Shown in pieces: positions 10,641-22,261 of a DNA stretch of 64,000 nt. Source of the stretch: Oxytricha trifallax. Taxonomy: Eukaryota > Ciliophora > Spirotrichea > Sporadotrichida > Oxytrichidae. The stretch spans positions 1-64,000 of the forward strand of contig ARYC01001229.1 of assembly GCA_000711775.1 (NCBI GenBank), given 5' to 3'. The notes beneath the pieces are model-generated. The model saw only the letters and a list, made by a program, of their open reading frames with translations. It made no database searches and was not told the origin of the DNA. Position 1 is the stretch's first letter; each line of letters starts with the position of its first letter. A program made the position numbers and the translations under genes.

Positions 10641-12560
10641 AAATGACAATCTCTCACAAGAGACATCACAGACTTTAAAACTATACTATCTATCTAAAAT
10701 AGATCGCTCTTATTCATGAATCAATCAAAATATACTTAATAGCATCAAAATCAAATTAATGTGAGAGGGCATTAGCAATAAACAAAGAATCACCATAGTT
10801 AAAGCTTTCTCATAGATCTAATTCTTGAGGAAATTCATCGTTTTTAATTGTAATTTAATTGATTATATTTACTTACGTTTACAAGCTCATCGATTGATTA
10901 ATCATTCGATGGAGTAATAGAAAAGAGTACACTCCTTGCCAAATTGAATGAGATGACTAAGGCAATCGATATTTATAAAGAAATAACAACACATCAAGCA
11001 ATAGTTCCTTACTCTAGGACAAGTTGAAAACGTAAAAAAAGTCAGGTGTAACAACTGGTTTATAAAGAAATGAAAGTTATGGTACAATTGCTAATATTAG
11101 GTGGGGTTAGTCATCAACTAATACCACTCCCAAAGGTATTTAAAAACTTAATCTTTATATAGTGCTGCAATAAAATCTAGATGCATAAAGCGAGCAACAT
11201 TCTTTTAATAAATAGGAGACTTTTAATCAAAAAGGTCACTCACCCTCAGTGTAACAGGATGATTAAATAAAATAAAAAAGAATTGAAGATGCTTAGATAG
11301 ACGACCCCTATATTATGACACTCACTAAAAGATCAGATAAGTCACAATAGTAAATATAAGACTATCATGAAAACATGTTTATACAATCTAAATCTTGCTT
11401 GGCCTTTGAAATATAAAGCTTGAATTCAAAAAGAGAGTATTAGCCAGATTAAATAAATAATAGCGGACTATAGATGTACTTAGATGCTTCAATTTCTCCA
11501 AGATTTAACCATTAAAAGGAAATTAATGAATTTTCCTAATAAATGACAAAATAAGTGATGATTGGTGGCTTTTTTACTGAATAAGAAAAGAAAATTGAAG
11601 TCAAGTCTTAAGAAAGATTTGAGATATAAAAATTCGATTAGTTCATTCAAACTTTAACTCTTGAAAAATAAGATGGAGAAATTTAATGTGATGTTGAGTA
11701 CAATGAACAATCAGATTTTATAGAAAAACATAAGCTTCAACTACAGACTTTCGAGGAGATGCTAGCTCTCTTAAAACACCAATTAGCTCAATAATAGGAG
11801 TCAGAATCAGATTTAAGGGTTTAAATAACTTAAATGATAGATGAAATTCAAGATTTATCTAGAGAAAAACACCAATCTATAAACAGAGTGCAAAATCTAT
11901 TGATGCAAACAGAAAAACTTGTTAAAGTAATTGAGGAGCAAACGCAAGAATTTAAAGAAAGAGATTTTCAGCTTAGGAAAATGCAAGATTTTGAACATAA
12001 CTACTATGAGCTGCAAAGATTGTAAAATGAACAGCAATAATATCTCGTACCTTAAATAGAGCTTGAAAAGATGAAAATAGATACAAGGGTGAAAAAATTG
12101 ACTTGTACAGACAAATTGACGAGCTTAATGAAAAGTTAGCTACTGAATTTAGCAAGAAACGGTAAATCAAAAAGGAACATGGCGATAAATTTGTTGAGCT
12201 TAATGAAGAAATTGTCTATTATAAGGGTCGAATTGTTGAACTCAAGGATCTTTTGGCAAAATGCACAGACAAACTAAAAGAAAATTCGAAAGTCTCAATT
12301 TGATGAGAAACGATGTCATAGAAAAGCTTGAAAAGGATAATGCTTTTCTTAAAAAATTGCCAAGATAAAATAATATAGCTTTAGTCCCTTTAACCAAGTA
12401 ATTCTAGAACAATTAATTTATTAATGAAGACACTTACTAGCCAATAAAAAAGTGTACCAGTAAGAAAAAGCTCTCAAACAGAGATTGAATACGTAAAAGT
12501 ATGCGATGAAACTAAAGACTAGAATCCACTTTAATCTTTATTTAAAACCTCTAATTTTAA
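10641..12560 (+). CDS. Coiled-coil protein gene (function unknown)
   Basis: Plus-strand coding stretches in shifting frames, with UAA/UAG as Gln. After an early part with LTRDITDFKTILSI and LLAKLNEMTKAIDIYKEI, the body from about 11700 is a long charged heptad-like region: INRVQNLLMQTEKLVKVIEE, ERDFQLRKMQDFEHNYYEL, EKIDLYRQIDELNEKLA, VELNEEIVYYKGRIVELKD and VIEKLEKDNAFLKKL. This is typical of centrosomal/cytoskeletal coiled-coil proteins of ciliates, but no family can be named. Frame jumps near 12080 and 12290 need an intron, an IES or decay. It is read in the same direction as the next two genes. Confidence 0.5.
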
Positions 12561-12923
12561 TGCTTGGAATTGGAAGTATGGTTTTTTTAAAAATAATTCA
12601 TGGAAGAATAATTTTAAAAATAGCTGAAATTTATTAAGAGATAGTTAATTTGCTGATATAAATATAGAATGAAATGTATAAATTTATATCTTATACTATT
12701 TGAAAGCTCTATATGGCAATCAAATATAGTTAAATTATCAATCTTAACAATTGATAAAATTTATATAGTATGAAATTTATTTAAGTTTTCTATTTTCACA
12801 ACACCACTCTGAAAAACTGAACTTTATTACCTCATAATACCTCATAAAATTTTTGATTTAACTACTTTTACACTAATATTAGTATTAATAGGTTTTTATT
12901 TTATGTAACAACATAGACCACCC
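12561..12923. other. AT-rich spacer
   Basis: About 360 bp with no coding signal, between two plus-strand genes. No repeat or palindrome stands out. Confidence 0.5.
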
Positions 12924-13680
12924 ATGCTAAAGAAGACAAAAGTTTCAGACTACACTTATAGTAAGTTAATTGTGAGAGATCCAGGTAGATGAGTAGAGAC
13001 ATTAGTGGGATGTCAGAACGGCCCCAACATTTAAAAGATTCCCTTTAGAGTCAAGACTCGTAGCAGTAAAAATTTGATAAAGAACAGTTACTCCCTCAAA
13101 TGTATGTCATGAACTCACTTGACTAATCCAATGAGTCGAGAATAGTTGATAATATAAGTGAAACCAGTTAATTAATTGATATTAGAAGAAGTCAAGGCGG
13201 TACATTGTATATGAGTGAGAGAAAGCAAATTAAAAAATCTCAAAAGTGATGTTAATGAAATAGTGGACACTCAGAAGCTAGTTAACGGTCAAATTAATTA
13301 CAGTAATATTGTGTTTAGTCAGAAATAGACACCAAAGTTTTAAAATAGTGGCTAAATTTAATTCGATTTGCCGAAGTAGAGCAGTTATCAAGTTATTCAG
13401 TAAAATTAGGATGAATTCAAGGAAGATTAATAGAAAACTAATCTTGTGAATTACTCTAAACTTTACTCTAATTATAGAGAGTAAAGCTTTAAATTTAAAT
13501 ATGTTTATGCTTCAACTCAATAATTTAGAGGAGCGCCTCAAAAATAAAGATATAAATAACCAGTTCTAGGGGTAGAATGACTTAAATACCCCTCAGTAGT
13601 CAATAAGTTAGTAAGACAAGCAATATCAAAGAAGAAGGAATGAAAAAATTAATTTTTGTCACATAATTAACAATAAATGA
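12924..13680 (+). CDS. N/Q/S-rich hypothetical protein gene
   Basis: ATG at 12924 starts MLKKTKVSDYTY. Clear coding stretches follow: LKSDVNEIVDTQKLVNGQIN, FDLPKQSSYQVIQQNQDEF and LNNLEERLKNKDINNQFQGQ, ending with NFCHIINNK and TGA at 13678-13680. The tail QQSISQQDKQYQRRRNEK is only open when UAA/UAG are Gln. At least two frame changes occur on the way (about 13240 and 13480), which may be short introns. No domain was recognised. Confidence 0.5.
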
Positions 13681-14230
13681 ATGCAAATGGATATGAATTA
13701 AAACCATAATATTTTTTAATAATTGATTTAATATTAATTTATTAATTAGAATTTTATCAATAATTAGAGTTTATCTCATAATTAAAGTAACTAAAATAAT
13801 TTTTGCTACTATATTTATGTTTCATTTCGTATTCACTTTATGATACTTCAAACTTATATTCTATTTAATTGATTTAGTTTTTAATTAATAATTTAATTTG
13901 ATTAAAAGTATGAAAAAATATAATTATAATATGTTAAAATTTAGATAATTACTGTAAATTTATATAAAATGATAGCTTTTATCGTTATTAAACAAATTAA
14001 ACTAATTAAACTGCATAAAAATCATTTTTAGAATTGAAATCAATTAAATATTATTGCCAGATAAATTTGGAGTTTAAATGTGAACCATACAAAATGCCTT
14101 TGGTGATTTGAGACAGCCCTTGATTATAACAATTAAATATACTTTATTAAATAATAAATGCTTTTATTTAAACGATCCTTATAGCCATTCAGAAGTAAAA
14201 ATAACAGCCCAAAGATATAAACTTACTTAC
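13681..14230. other. AT-rich spacer
   Basis: About 550 bp of poly-A/T-rich DNA with no open frame or inverted repeat that I can support. Confidence 0.5.
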
Positions 14231-15070
14231 AATAAGGAAAATGGTTAAACCTAATAAGATTATTACGCTCATTCAAATCAACCCGATATGAGTCCAGCTG
14301 CTCAATCTACTTGAACCAACTTGCATAAATATGAGGGAAACTATTAAAACAGAAATATCCCACAGTTTTTTAGAATACTGCTCATTAATAAGACAGTCAA
14401 AGCTAGCACATGCAAATTGATCGCACTTAAAAACCCGTGTTAAACTTAAATCACTAGAAAAATATGCCTTCATAGCCTTAAACTCTCCAAAAGCATTTAC
14501 AGTAGCATTTCAATGAAGGCAGAGGATTCTTGAATCCACAGCAATCCTCTGGCAGTACTTACTCTTTACTCTATTCAGCCAGATAAAATTACCAGTTAGT
14601 GATAATGAAAGTTCAAGCGGCCTTAGTCATAGAAGTAACACGAATACTGTTCAATATAATGAGACTGGTAAATTTTCTAGGAACACTTAACTTCACCAGT
14701 AAAATTCAGGCACTTCATAAAAGAGCTAAAATCTTAATACTAATCTTGAAAGATTTGCTTTTAAAGTTTTGAGTGATGAAATGAACAGACCTTCGATGGA
14801 ACCAGTATAAAAATCTTCAGCTTATAACAAAGTTTTATCGCCAAATGCATCTCATGGTTATAAAAATAGTGACTAAAGTTTACTTACTAGATTCTCTGAA
14901 TATAGCTACAGTTCAAAGAGTAAATCACGAAAACCATTTGAATATGTGGTTGCAAACAGCTATAAACTATAAGATAAAGATAGCTATTTATTATGCTATC
15001 AAATCTTTAGGAAAGAATTAAATATTTCGTTATGAAAAATACAAAGAGCGATAAGAGATATTAGTATTAA
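14231..15070 (+). CDS. Hypothetical gene, fragmentary in frame
   Basis: Protein-like stretches on the plus strand: QDYYAHSNQPDMSPAAQST near the start, FNEGRGFLNPQQSSGSTYS near 14510, NTNTVQYNETGKFSRNTQ near 14640, and a long clean part from 14730 with FKVLSDEMNRPSMEPVQKS and LLTRFSEYSYSSKSKSRKP. The frame changes three or more times, so introns or small IESs are likely. The S/N/Q-rich composition fits an ordinary ciliate cytoplasmic protein. Function unknown. Confidence 0.42.
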
Positions 15071-15589
15071 ATTAAAATAAAAAATATTGATACATCCAAA
15101 AGCATTTAAGCCGAATATATTTGAAAATATTAACTAGCATGACAGTCAGTTCTTATTCTTTTCGTTTGTTGCTATAAATAAATTTTTGTTCTTATTTATA
15201 CTGTTTTTTTTTCATTATTGAGGACCTTTCGTAGGGACCACTGGCTAGATTAGTTTAGTCAATAATATTAAATCGATTTTACTTTAGAAAGAAAAGATAA
15301 ATAAATGTTTCAAAGATTATTGTCTGAAAAGCTGTTTTTGTCTATCATATTGATATCTTGCATTGAAAAACTGCCTTATCCTTCTTTATATGGGATTATG
15401 CAATTTTAGCTATTATTCTAGGTATTCACTGTACTCTAAGAGAGATTTTTATTATCTATTTACTTAATGTTATTAAGAATTTATCAATATGATGCTTGAT
15501 TAATCTAAGAGTGGATGAGTATTCTCTATTTATATTTATTTTTCTTATGATTTATTAGTTTATTCGGTAGTCAAAGACTTTTTTAGGGT
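15071..15589. other. AT-rich spacer between convergent genes
   Basis: Between the end of the plus-strand gene (about 15070) and the end of the minus-strand beta-helix gene. T-rich; no terminator or repeat could be identified. Confidence 0.45.
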
Positions 15590-18500
15590 TTAAGATGAGA
15601 TTGCATTTGATTCAAATTTTGAGCTCTATTTATATTAAGAGAAGTGGAATCTTTTTAGAAAGTTTTGCTTGGGCTGCTTGCCTTGCTTGGGCTAACTCTC
15701 CTTCGATCTCTGCTAGGAGACTTTCTTCTCGTGCTGCTATTAATTGGACTCTTAGATTTCGATTTTGAATTTAATCTCCCTCTAGCTCCAGCACCTCGTT
15801 TGCTCTGATTGAAAGTTGTACCTCGATCTTCTCTAGATCTTTCATTTTAAGTGCTAGTATTATTCAATCGACTGGTAGCAGCTAATTTCTTAAATTTCTT
15901 AGGAGAAGAAAAATCAGTGGTGCCTCTTTTGCCTCATTTATATTTCTTGGCACATCAAAATCTAAAAAATTATCATGGTTCGAAGCAGTATTGTTATTTT
16001 TACACTCTCTAGTGTTTCTAATTGAAGCTTCACCTCGCTTATTCCAAGTTGAAGTGTTATTATGATCACTCATGTAGTTATGCTTATTGTTTTTTGATGT
16101 TGCACTTATATTACCTCCGTCTTCATCTGGCATGCAAGAGGGCTTCCCATAGTTCTCATTAACTTAAATTGAAAATAATAGGGATGAGTTTTACTTTTTT
16201 TTAAGGGATGGGCATTGATAGGTACAAAGAAACTTCTCTCGATCTAATCTAGTTCTTTTGCTATTACCATCATCTTATTTATGTAGTTTCTTCTCTCGTA
16301 GTCTTCATCAGAAACCTTTCCATACTTATCGTATAATAAGGTAAATATAAAAATCTATAATATAATATTTATATTATCTTTAGATATACTCTATTTTATT
16401 CAACTCACAATCATCGATATTCCTAAACATAACGAATCGCTCTTTGCTAATGCCTTTTATTTTCTGCAAGTCTTCATTACCCACCTTCCCATCTTAGTAA
16501 AAGATATACTTGCAGAGTCCATTGTTCCAAGCTTGCATCTTATTAGATATAATTTATTCATTTAGAAGTAGCCCTTGATGTGACCATTTCCATACAGGCC
16601 GCTCCTTTCATTTTCTACTATCACATTTCTTACTTGCGTAAATATCTCCGTTGCAGAGATCTTTTCCGTTGTTCATACACCCTTTTATAATGTTTTACTC
16701 GAATACAAAGCCACTACCTTTGAAGATAACAAGTCCTGAACCGACTGATCTACCTTTGAAGTTATGCACCATTTTAACTCTTTACTTCTCTTTCATTAAT
16801 TATTAGCATTAAATTATAACGCAGAAATTTATTATAAACAGTATACTTTATTAGAAATTAGTATTCTTATTCTCAATAATTTCGTTATTTTCAACAAATA
16901 CCTCACTCTCAGTATGAAAGTAAAGTCCTGCTCTTTTGTTTTAGTATATCTTATTATTAATAATTTCTACTTTCTAAGCGTTTGTGACTTCAATTCCAGA
17001 GAAAATTATTCTCCCAGATTTCATTTCTGAAAATTCTGGCATCATTCGTCATAAGAATATAGATTCCAGTGTTATCAAAATTGTGAGTTTTATTCTTAAC
17101 AAGAGTGCAAGAAGCATTAGCTCTAACATCTATTCCACAACCATTTAAGCATTAAATGTGATTGTCTTCAGCTAATATTCTCGCTCCTTTGTCTGTTACC
17201 ATTGCACTAGAACCAATAGACCCACATATAATGTTTTTTACTAGTTTAGTATGAGACCTTGGATTGCAAAATACAACAGTTTTAAATTCACTGAGCATAT
17301 CACATTCTTCTATTGTACATCTACCTTCCTTGAATTAAACTGCAATTTTATTTTCTTAAGAATCCTATTGCCAGCGCCGCCTCTACTTCCATAATCATCG
17401 TCATCATCTCTTCTTCCTCTAAAACGAGGATTTCCACCCTCTCTATCTCCTCCACCTCTTCCATTTCTATCCCCATCTCTGTCCCTACCTCGATCCTCAT
17501 TTACTCTCAAATCTCGTTCAGAAAAATTGGTTCCGCTCTTTTAAGTCATATGATCGACTGTATTTGAAGCCATAGTATTCACTCCACATGTTTTCGGGTC
17601 TACTTAACTCCCATCTTACCTTCGAATCGTGAATTCTTTTAATCAGACAGCCTTCAGCATTAGCACTGCAAGTTATTACGTTTTAGAGACTTTACCTATA
17701 ATTTAAACTGTTGATTTTAAATTTCAATTATATAAGTAATTGAAGGACTATGATACATTATAATCTCTACATAACCACTAGAGATGAGAATGATCTATTT
17801 GTCAATAACTAAACTTTCATTATAAACCCCAGCTGCAACTCCTACCATATCATTATCTTTAGCTATATCAATTGCATCCTGTATTCTTCTGAAAGAGTTT
17901 GAGTCTAAGTAGTCAACAAAATGAACGTAGAATGTTTTCCTGTCTCTTGTATAAACTGAATTAGAGCCTTCATCTCCTTAGCAATAGTAAACCTTAAAAT
18001 ATAATAAAAATTGGTATGCCTTGTAATCTTAATAACTCTTCTAAATCTTTTAGTTTACTTAGATTGTTCATACTTTTTACTGACAAGTGGATTAAAAACA
18101 TAAGTGTTAAAGAGTGTCTCAACTCTCTACTATCTACTCAGAGTCTCATTTAATCGTTTCTCTAATCGAAAGTTATCATACTCCAAGTCCTTAAGTCTAG
18201 TTAGAAACATCTAATTCTAATAGTTGCCTATTGGAGAAACCTAATTTACAGCTTACTGTTACGTGTTTGAAAACTATAACTGTAATTTATTGTTTGAATT
18301 TGTAGTAGCCATTTGTGTCGTCATCTGTTATTCTTAGTTATTTTGAGCAATGCTAATCATCTGTCTCTAGTCTGAAGGATTCACATGAGAATTCTAGTTT
18401 ACAGAAGCTGTGTTATTTTTCACGAGATCATCGGTCTAAGGTATCACACTTTCCTCCTCATCGTTGAATCTAGTGATGGTACCATCATCGTCTTGCATAT

Positions 18501-18650
18501 CTGCACAGTGAGTTGCCAGTTCTTTTCCAAGATCGATATTTATTCGTCTTCTGAATTTGCGAAAAGACCATCGTTTCTTAGTAAATCTTTTGACACTTCA
18601 GTTCTAATAACTCCTGAGCTCATCAGCATATTCCCGCTCATCTAACTCAT
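15590..18650 (-). CDS. Right-handed beta-helix repeat protein with RGG and SR-like regions
   Basis: ATG at 18650 opens MSQMSGNMLMSSGVIRTEVS. Next come a Q/N-rich part and a coiled coil (RLKDLEYDNFRLEKRLNE). From about 17960 a typical beta-helix entry follows: SNSFRRIQDAIDIAKDNDMV, then GVYNESLVIDKQIILISSG. An RGG/acidic insert (RGGGDREGGNPRFRGRRDD) lies at 17400-17480. Helix rungs continue with GSSAMVTDKGARILAEDNH, GIDVRANASCTLVKNKTH and GLYFHTESEVFVENNEI. The end is basic: RRKSPSRDRRRVSPSK. Known: such pectate-lyase-like/PbH1 repeats occur in FBXO11/SHCBP1-type proteins. The gene has several frame changes, some next to GT...AG pairs. Role unknown; RNA or glycan binding would be guesswork. 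Confidence 0.62.
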
Positions 18651-18679
18651 TAAGAAATACTAAAAAAAAAGGAAAATTA

Positions 18680-19213
18680 TAAATATAGATTTATTTTAGT
18701 TCTAAAGATTTATGTGTGAATCATTAATCTGTGTCTGCATCATCAACTAAAGGTTTTATCATAAAAATCATTAATCTAGTAAAAGTTTTTGCCTTATCAT
18801 TTAAAGTGCAGTTGGATCCCCCATTTGAGCAGCTGCAAGTACCTAAGAGCTCAACTATTACTGCTATTGCAAATTTTTCTGCTATTAGTAGTATTATTAA
18901 AAATTTTGATGATTCATGTGATGATGGATTTGCGTACCAACTCTACACCTATACCTGTTCTATGCATATACATAATTCCATAGGCGTTTTGTTGTTGTAA
19001 TTAGGCAACAGTAGTAGGTTGCTAAGTTGTGGTGCTTAATTATTGGCCTGAAGTTGATTAAGTTGCATAATAAGCTTGAGCAGCAGCTGAAGTCTAATCA
19101 GCAGGATTGTAGTAATAAGCTGTGGAAGAAGAGGCAGAGGTAGCTATTGGCTAGGTCTGTTGTTGATATTAATCGAGGCCTACCGATTGAGTTAGTTTAG
19201 TGAAGTCGTCCAT
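18680..19213 (-). CDS. Q/A/Y-rich protein segment, perhaps first exon(s) of the beta-helix gene
   Basis: ATG at 19213 starts MDDFTKLTQSVGLDQYQQQ, followed by a Q/S/T/Y-rich region and then QKNLQQQQQLSSQVLAAAQ and GDPTALQMIRQKLLLDQ. A frame change near 18960 probably marks an intron. After it no TGA is met before the MSQMSG start of the next gene on the same strand, and the distance leaves almost no 3' end. It may therefore be the N-terminal part of the beta-helix gene. The composition recalls prion-like/RNA-binding N termini. Confidence 0.48.
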
Positions 19214-19869
19214 TCTGATATTTTATATTTTATTTTTGCAGTTTTTGTTGAAGCTATTATATTAATTTACTATATATAATATCGAAAGGGCAATAGAAAT
19301 TATTATTCATTAAAAAGGGATATTTACCTTACTTTTTCTTCAAAAACGTGAAATAACTTGCTTTAATAATAACCAAAATATGATAGCGGTATATATAATA
19401 AGCGTATCTCTAATTTGCACTTGATAATAATTTCAGAAAATGAAAAACGCAACTTAGAAATTTAAAAGCTGTAGAATCAATGATGTAGCAACTTGTTTGT
19501 TTAATACAAACCAACAGCTGACTAATGAAGAAAAGCATTTGAATATTTTAGTATTGAACAAGAAGCATTAAAATTTAGACTGTTTAAAAGCATGAGTTAT
19601 CAATAGCAAATAAGGATATCTAATAAGAATCTTCTAATTCACTCAAGCACTCAAAGAAATTATATACAACTTATATTTTTTAAGTTTTTATTATTAATTA
19701 AGGTGTGAAATCAATTAAGATAATACTCTAAATATTTATTATGAATATCAATCAAATTATAACTCTAAATTATATAAAATAGTGTGAAAATTAGGATGAA
19801 TGAAAATTTTAATTAAAAATGATAGATTGAGTTATAATATGTAGAAGGAATACTATAAAAACAATCCCC
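19214..19869. other. AT-rich intergenic region
   Basis: About 650 bp upstream of the Q-rich start at 19213. A/T runs only; no convincing open frame or palindrome. Confidence 0.45.
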
Positions 19870-20358
19870 GAATATTTAAAAAAAGACATGTAGTTTTACT
19901 TGCATTTCATCCTTTAATTTCAAATTGCCGTGATTGATCAACTCTACCATCATCTTATTAATTATTTGCTTATGAAGTGCTGATAGGTCTGTTCATCAAT
20001 CAAATGTGTGCTTAAGTCATCCATCTTGATGGTTCTTCTACCAAGTTTATTGTGGATTGGCTCTGAGAGGTTGAAACCCCCATCTTCATAGTCTACGTAT
20101 TTTTGTTACTCTTCAGATCTATCTCTTTGTGGTCTACCCCCAAGGCAACTGCCATCTTCGTGTTGTCCTCTGAAGCCATCTCTGCCGCCTCTGCACCTTC
20201 CGCAGCCAGCCATGCACTCTCTTCTGTAGTTGCCATCGTCATCATCTCTTCTCTCGCGCCTCTCTGGCTCTCAATCCTCAATAACACCCACATTCACAAG
20301 TTTCTCCTCTTCCCTTTGACTTATTCATCAGCTGGAGTCTGGTCTCCACATTAGACAT
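19870..20358 (-). CDS. Acidic, RGG/Cys-rich hypothetical protein
   Basis: ATG at 20358 gives MSNVETRLQLMNKSKGRGET. After an intron or frame change the reading continues RRERRDDDDGNYRREC, then MAGCGRCRGGRDGFRGQHED, GSCLGGRPQRDRSEEQQKY, VDYEDGGFNLSEPIHNKLG and DDLSTHLIDEQTYQHFIS. The mix of RGG, acidic and Cys-Gly parts resembles the RGG segment of the neighbouring beta-helix gene (RRDDDDDYGSRGG), perhaps by common descent. No known domain; the end near 19870 is not fixed. Confidence 0.45.
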
Positions 20359-21360
20359 CTCGGAATTTTGGTCAAATCACTATTGCAGGCGAAGTCACGG
20401 GAAAATTTTTGACTGGTGGGCGGCCAGGGGCACCACTCGATTCTCCATGTTTATATTTACGGAGATGGGGTTCCCGACTTAGACAAGTATCCCAGTGGCC
20501 GAGATAAGTGAGCATCTTTATTTGGAGGAACCATCCTATAGCAGTGAGCGAGTGCCCTGAAACCCATTACCTTGGAAGTTGGAACGATGATGATGATCTC
20601 CTAGACAATATACCTGCAGATCCCTCCAGGCTTATTCCCTTCCTCTGGTGGCCAGTTCTCTTCCCCATGTGTGCGGTGGGATGCCCTTGGCGGATTCCCT
20701 TTCTTTCTAGAGGAAATCAAAAGCATGCTTATAGTTAGCCGTTTGGCAGGTCAAGGCCTCTTCATTTGGTCAGCAGCTTTCTAACGGATCGGCACATTCG
20801 TTGAAGGGCACCACTGATGGCGAGTGACCAGTTTGGGTGAACTCTAATTGCGATGATATGAACAGGTGTCGACCAATCGTGGATAGCTGTCGCTGCTTGT
20901 TGACCATGTACTAGATAGGGCCCCCACCTCTTGCCTTGGGCGCGTCCTATGTAGTAAGTGATTAGTACTAGACTCCTTCCTTATTCTTAAAGTCTCCAAT
21001 GGCCTCCTCCCCCTTCTTGCTGGGGTCCTCAAAGCGAATGTCAGCCGCCTCCTGGCCAGGCGGCACTCCACGGTCTGCTGGATGCGGTTCCGGTGGCAGT
21101 AGATGGTGTGGGGGTCATAGAGGGTCGACATTAGGCCTAAGATGCTCTTCGTGTTGTGTCCTTGAAGTCTGATGTTCTCCAGCAAGCATGTCATCTTGGG
21201 GGCCAGCATTGACCAGCTCATCGCTGGCTCTTGCTGATGGTCAATCTCCACCCCTGGGGCAGCACGGAAGGCGACAGCTGAACTGATGGCGAGGCTGGGT
21301 ATTGATTGTGGTCGTCCATTGGGTGTGAGTAGGGGTCTTGCATTAGCTGACTCTAGAGAT
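20359..21360. other. GC-rich block of unknown nature
   Basis: A 1-kb block far richer in G+C than anything else here (for example 38 of 60 bases at 21061-21120), with sharp edges: AT-rich DNA at 21361 and an ordinary gene below 20358. Minus-strand readings include MQDPYSHPMDDHNQYPASP from about 21342 and MSWSMLAPKMTCLLENIRL; the frame starting at 21251 stays open for 135 codons. Another minus frame is also largely open, so GC content may explain the openness. It could be a gene with unusual codon use, transferred DNA, or an assembly join. No family recognised. Confidence 0.4.
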
Positions 21361-21410
21361 ACTGTTAGGAATAATTTTTAAGTTTGATTAATAATATTAA
21401 AAGACTTAAA

Positions 21411-21455
21411 TACTGACCCTGTAGATTTGGTAGCTTTCTGTTTTGTGATAGGGGC

Positions 21456-21492
<37 letters not shown>

Positions 21493-21597
21493 AATACATA
21501 TATGCGTGATAAATCTATAAGTTGGTATAGTGATGATTTAATATCGATAAATAGCGAAATTCCAAACTTCACAATTTAACTTATTATGAGAGGGCCA
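21411..21597. repeat. Left terminal inverted repeat of the 10.6-kb element
   Basis: Reverse complement of 31797-32005 with few changes. Matching stretches include ATATGCGTGATAAATCTATA, TTGGTATAGTGATGATTTAA and GAAATTCCAAACTTCACAAT. Outside the TA run (21459-21485) the similarity goes on with GATTTGGTAGCTTT. The exact outer end is unclear because the outermost bases are AT-rich. Confidence 0.9.
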
Positions 21598-22261
21598 ATT
21601 CAAGAGTCTTAGAAAGAGAGTCTTTAAGAATGCTGCTAATTGCAGTTTGAGTGTTCTAGTGATCATATATTGTTGAAAGTGTTCCTTATACTATACTAAG
21701 TCCATATGTCCATAAAATCCAGTAGCTTTCCCAACTACTTTTTCCAAAAATTCAACTTTAGTATAAACCCCCCCCTCTTATAGGGTCTAAAATCCAGTCT
21801 GAAGTCTAGAATCCAAAGCCAGTCTGGACCCCCTTCAACCATGACCTCGATTTTCGAAAACGAGTGCCTTTGCTTTCCATTCTACTTTCACTGCACATTT
21901 CTACTGGTTATATGTACGTTATGAACAGTATAGGGTTGAATTCGCCATTAGGCCCTCGGATTTTTCGATTTTTCCAAAAAGCCAATTTTCAATGAGGCCA
22001 GACTCGAAAAGCACTCAAAAGACCCATGGCGGGTCCGCCATTTCTTGCAAGCCTACTTTTTTCACCTTTATATGTTGGTATTAACATAAGCAATGCATTT
22101 GAACTGGTTTGCGGGCTGTAGCTCTTTAAATCCACTGGATAAGTGAAGGAGAGAGGTTTTTCTTATAGTAAATTTGAAGAATCCAGTGGTATTTTTTAAT
22201 AATCCACCTATTAAATTTAAAAATCCAGTATATAATACTATAATCAAAACTTAAAAATACC
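21598..22261. promoter_or_regulatory. 5' region of the SecA-like gene with repeated AATCCAGT motif
   Basis: 660 bp without a supported gene. AATCCAGT occurs exactly at 21716, 21791, 22190 and 22222, with variants at 21811, 22201 and inside the start region (22265). TCCACTGGAT at 22131 is an inverted copy of ATCCAGTGG at 22191. The placement directly before the ATG at 22262 suggests a regulatory array, by inference. Confidence 0.4.

Noticed and set aside
12060..12310. Sequencing errors as general cause of frameshifts
   Set aside because: The SecA-like (3.3 kb coding), 22-kDa-like and MT-A70 genes are error-free in frame, so breaks in TBEs and other genes are probably real (decay, introns or IESs).
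14273..14473. Minus-strand frame of 66 codons
   Set aside because: Opposite to plus-strand coding stretches of a hypothetical gene; no motif.
18385..19000. Plus-strand open frames at 18385-18645 and 18731-19000
   Set aside because: They are opposite to minus-strand coding sequence with clear protein character (MSQMSG start; Q-rich segment).
20103..20738. Plus-strand open frames at 20103-20354 and 20508-20738
   Set aside because: The first is the shadow of the minus-strand RGG/Cys-rich gene; the second lies in the GC-rich block where all frames tend to be open.
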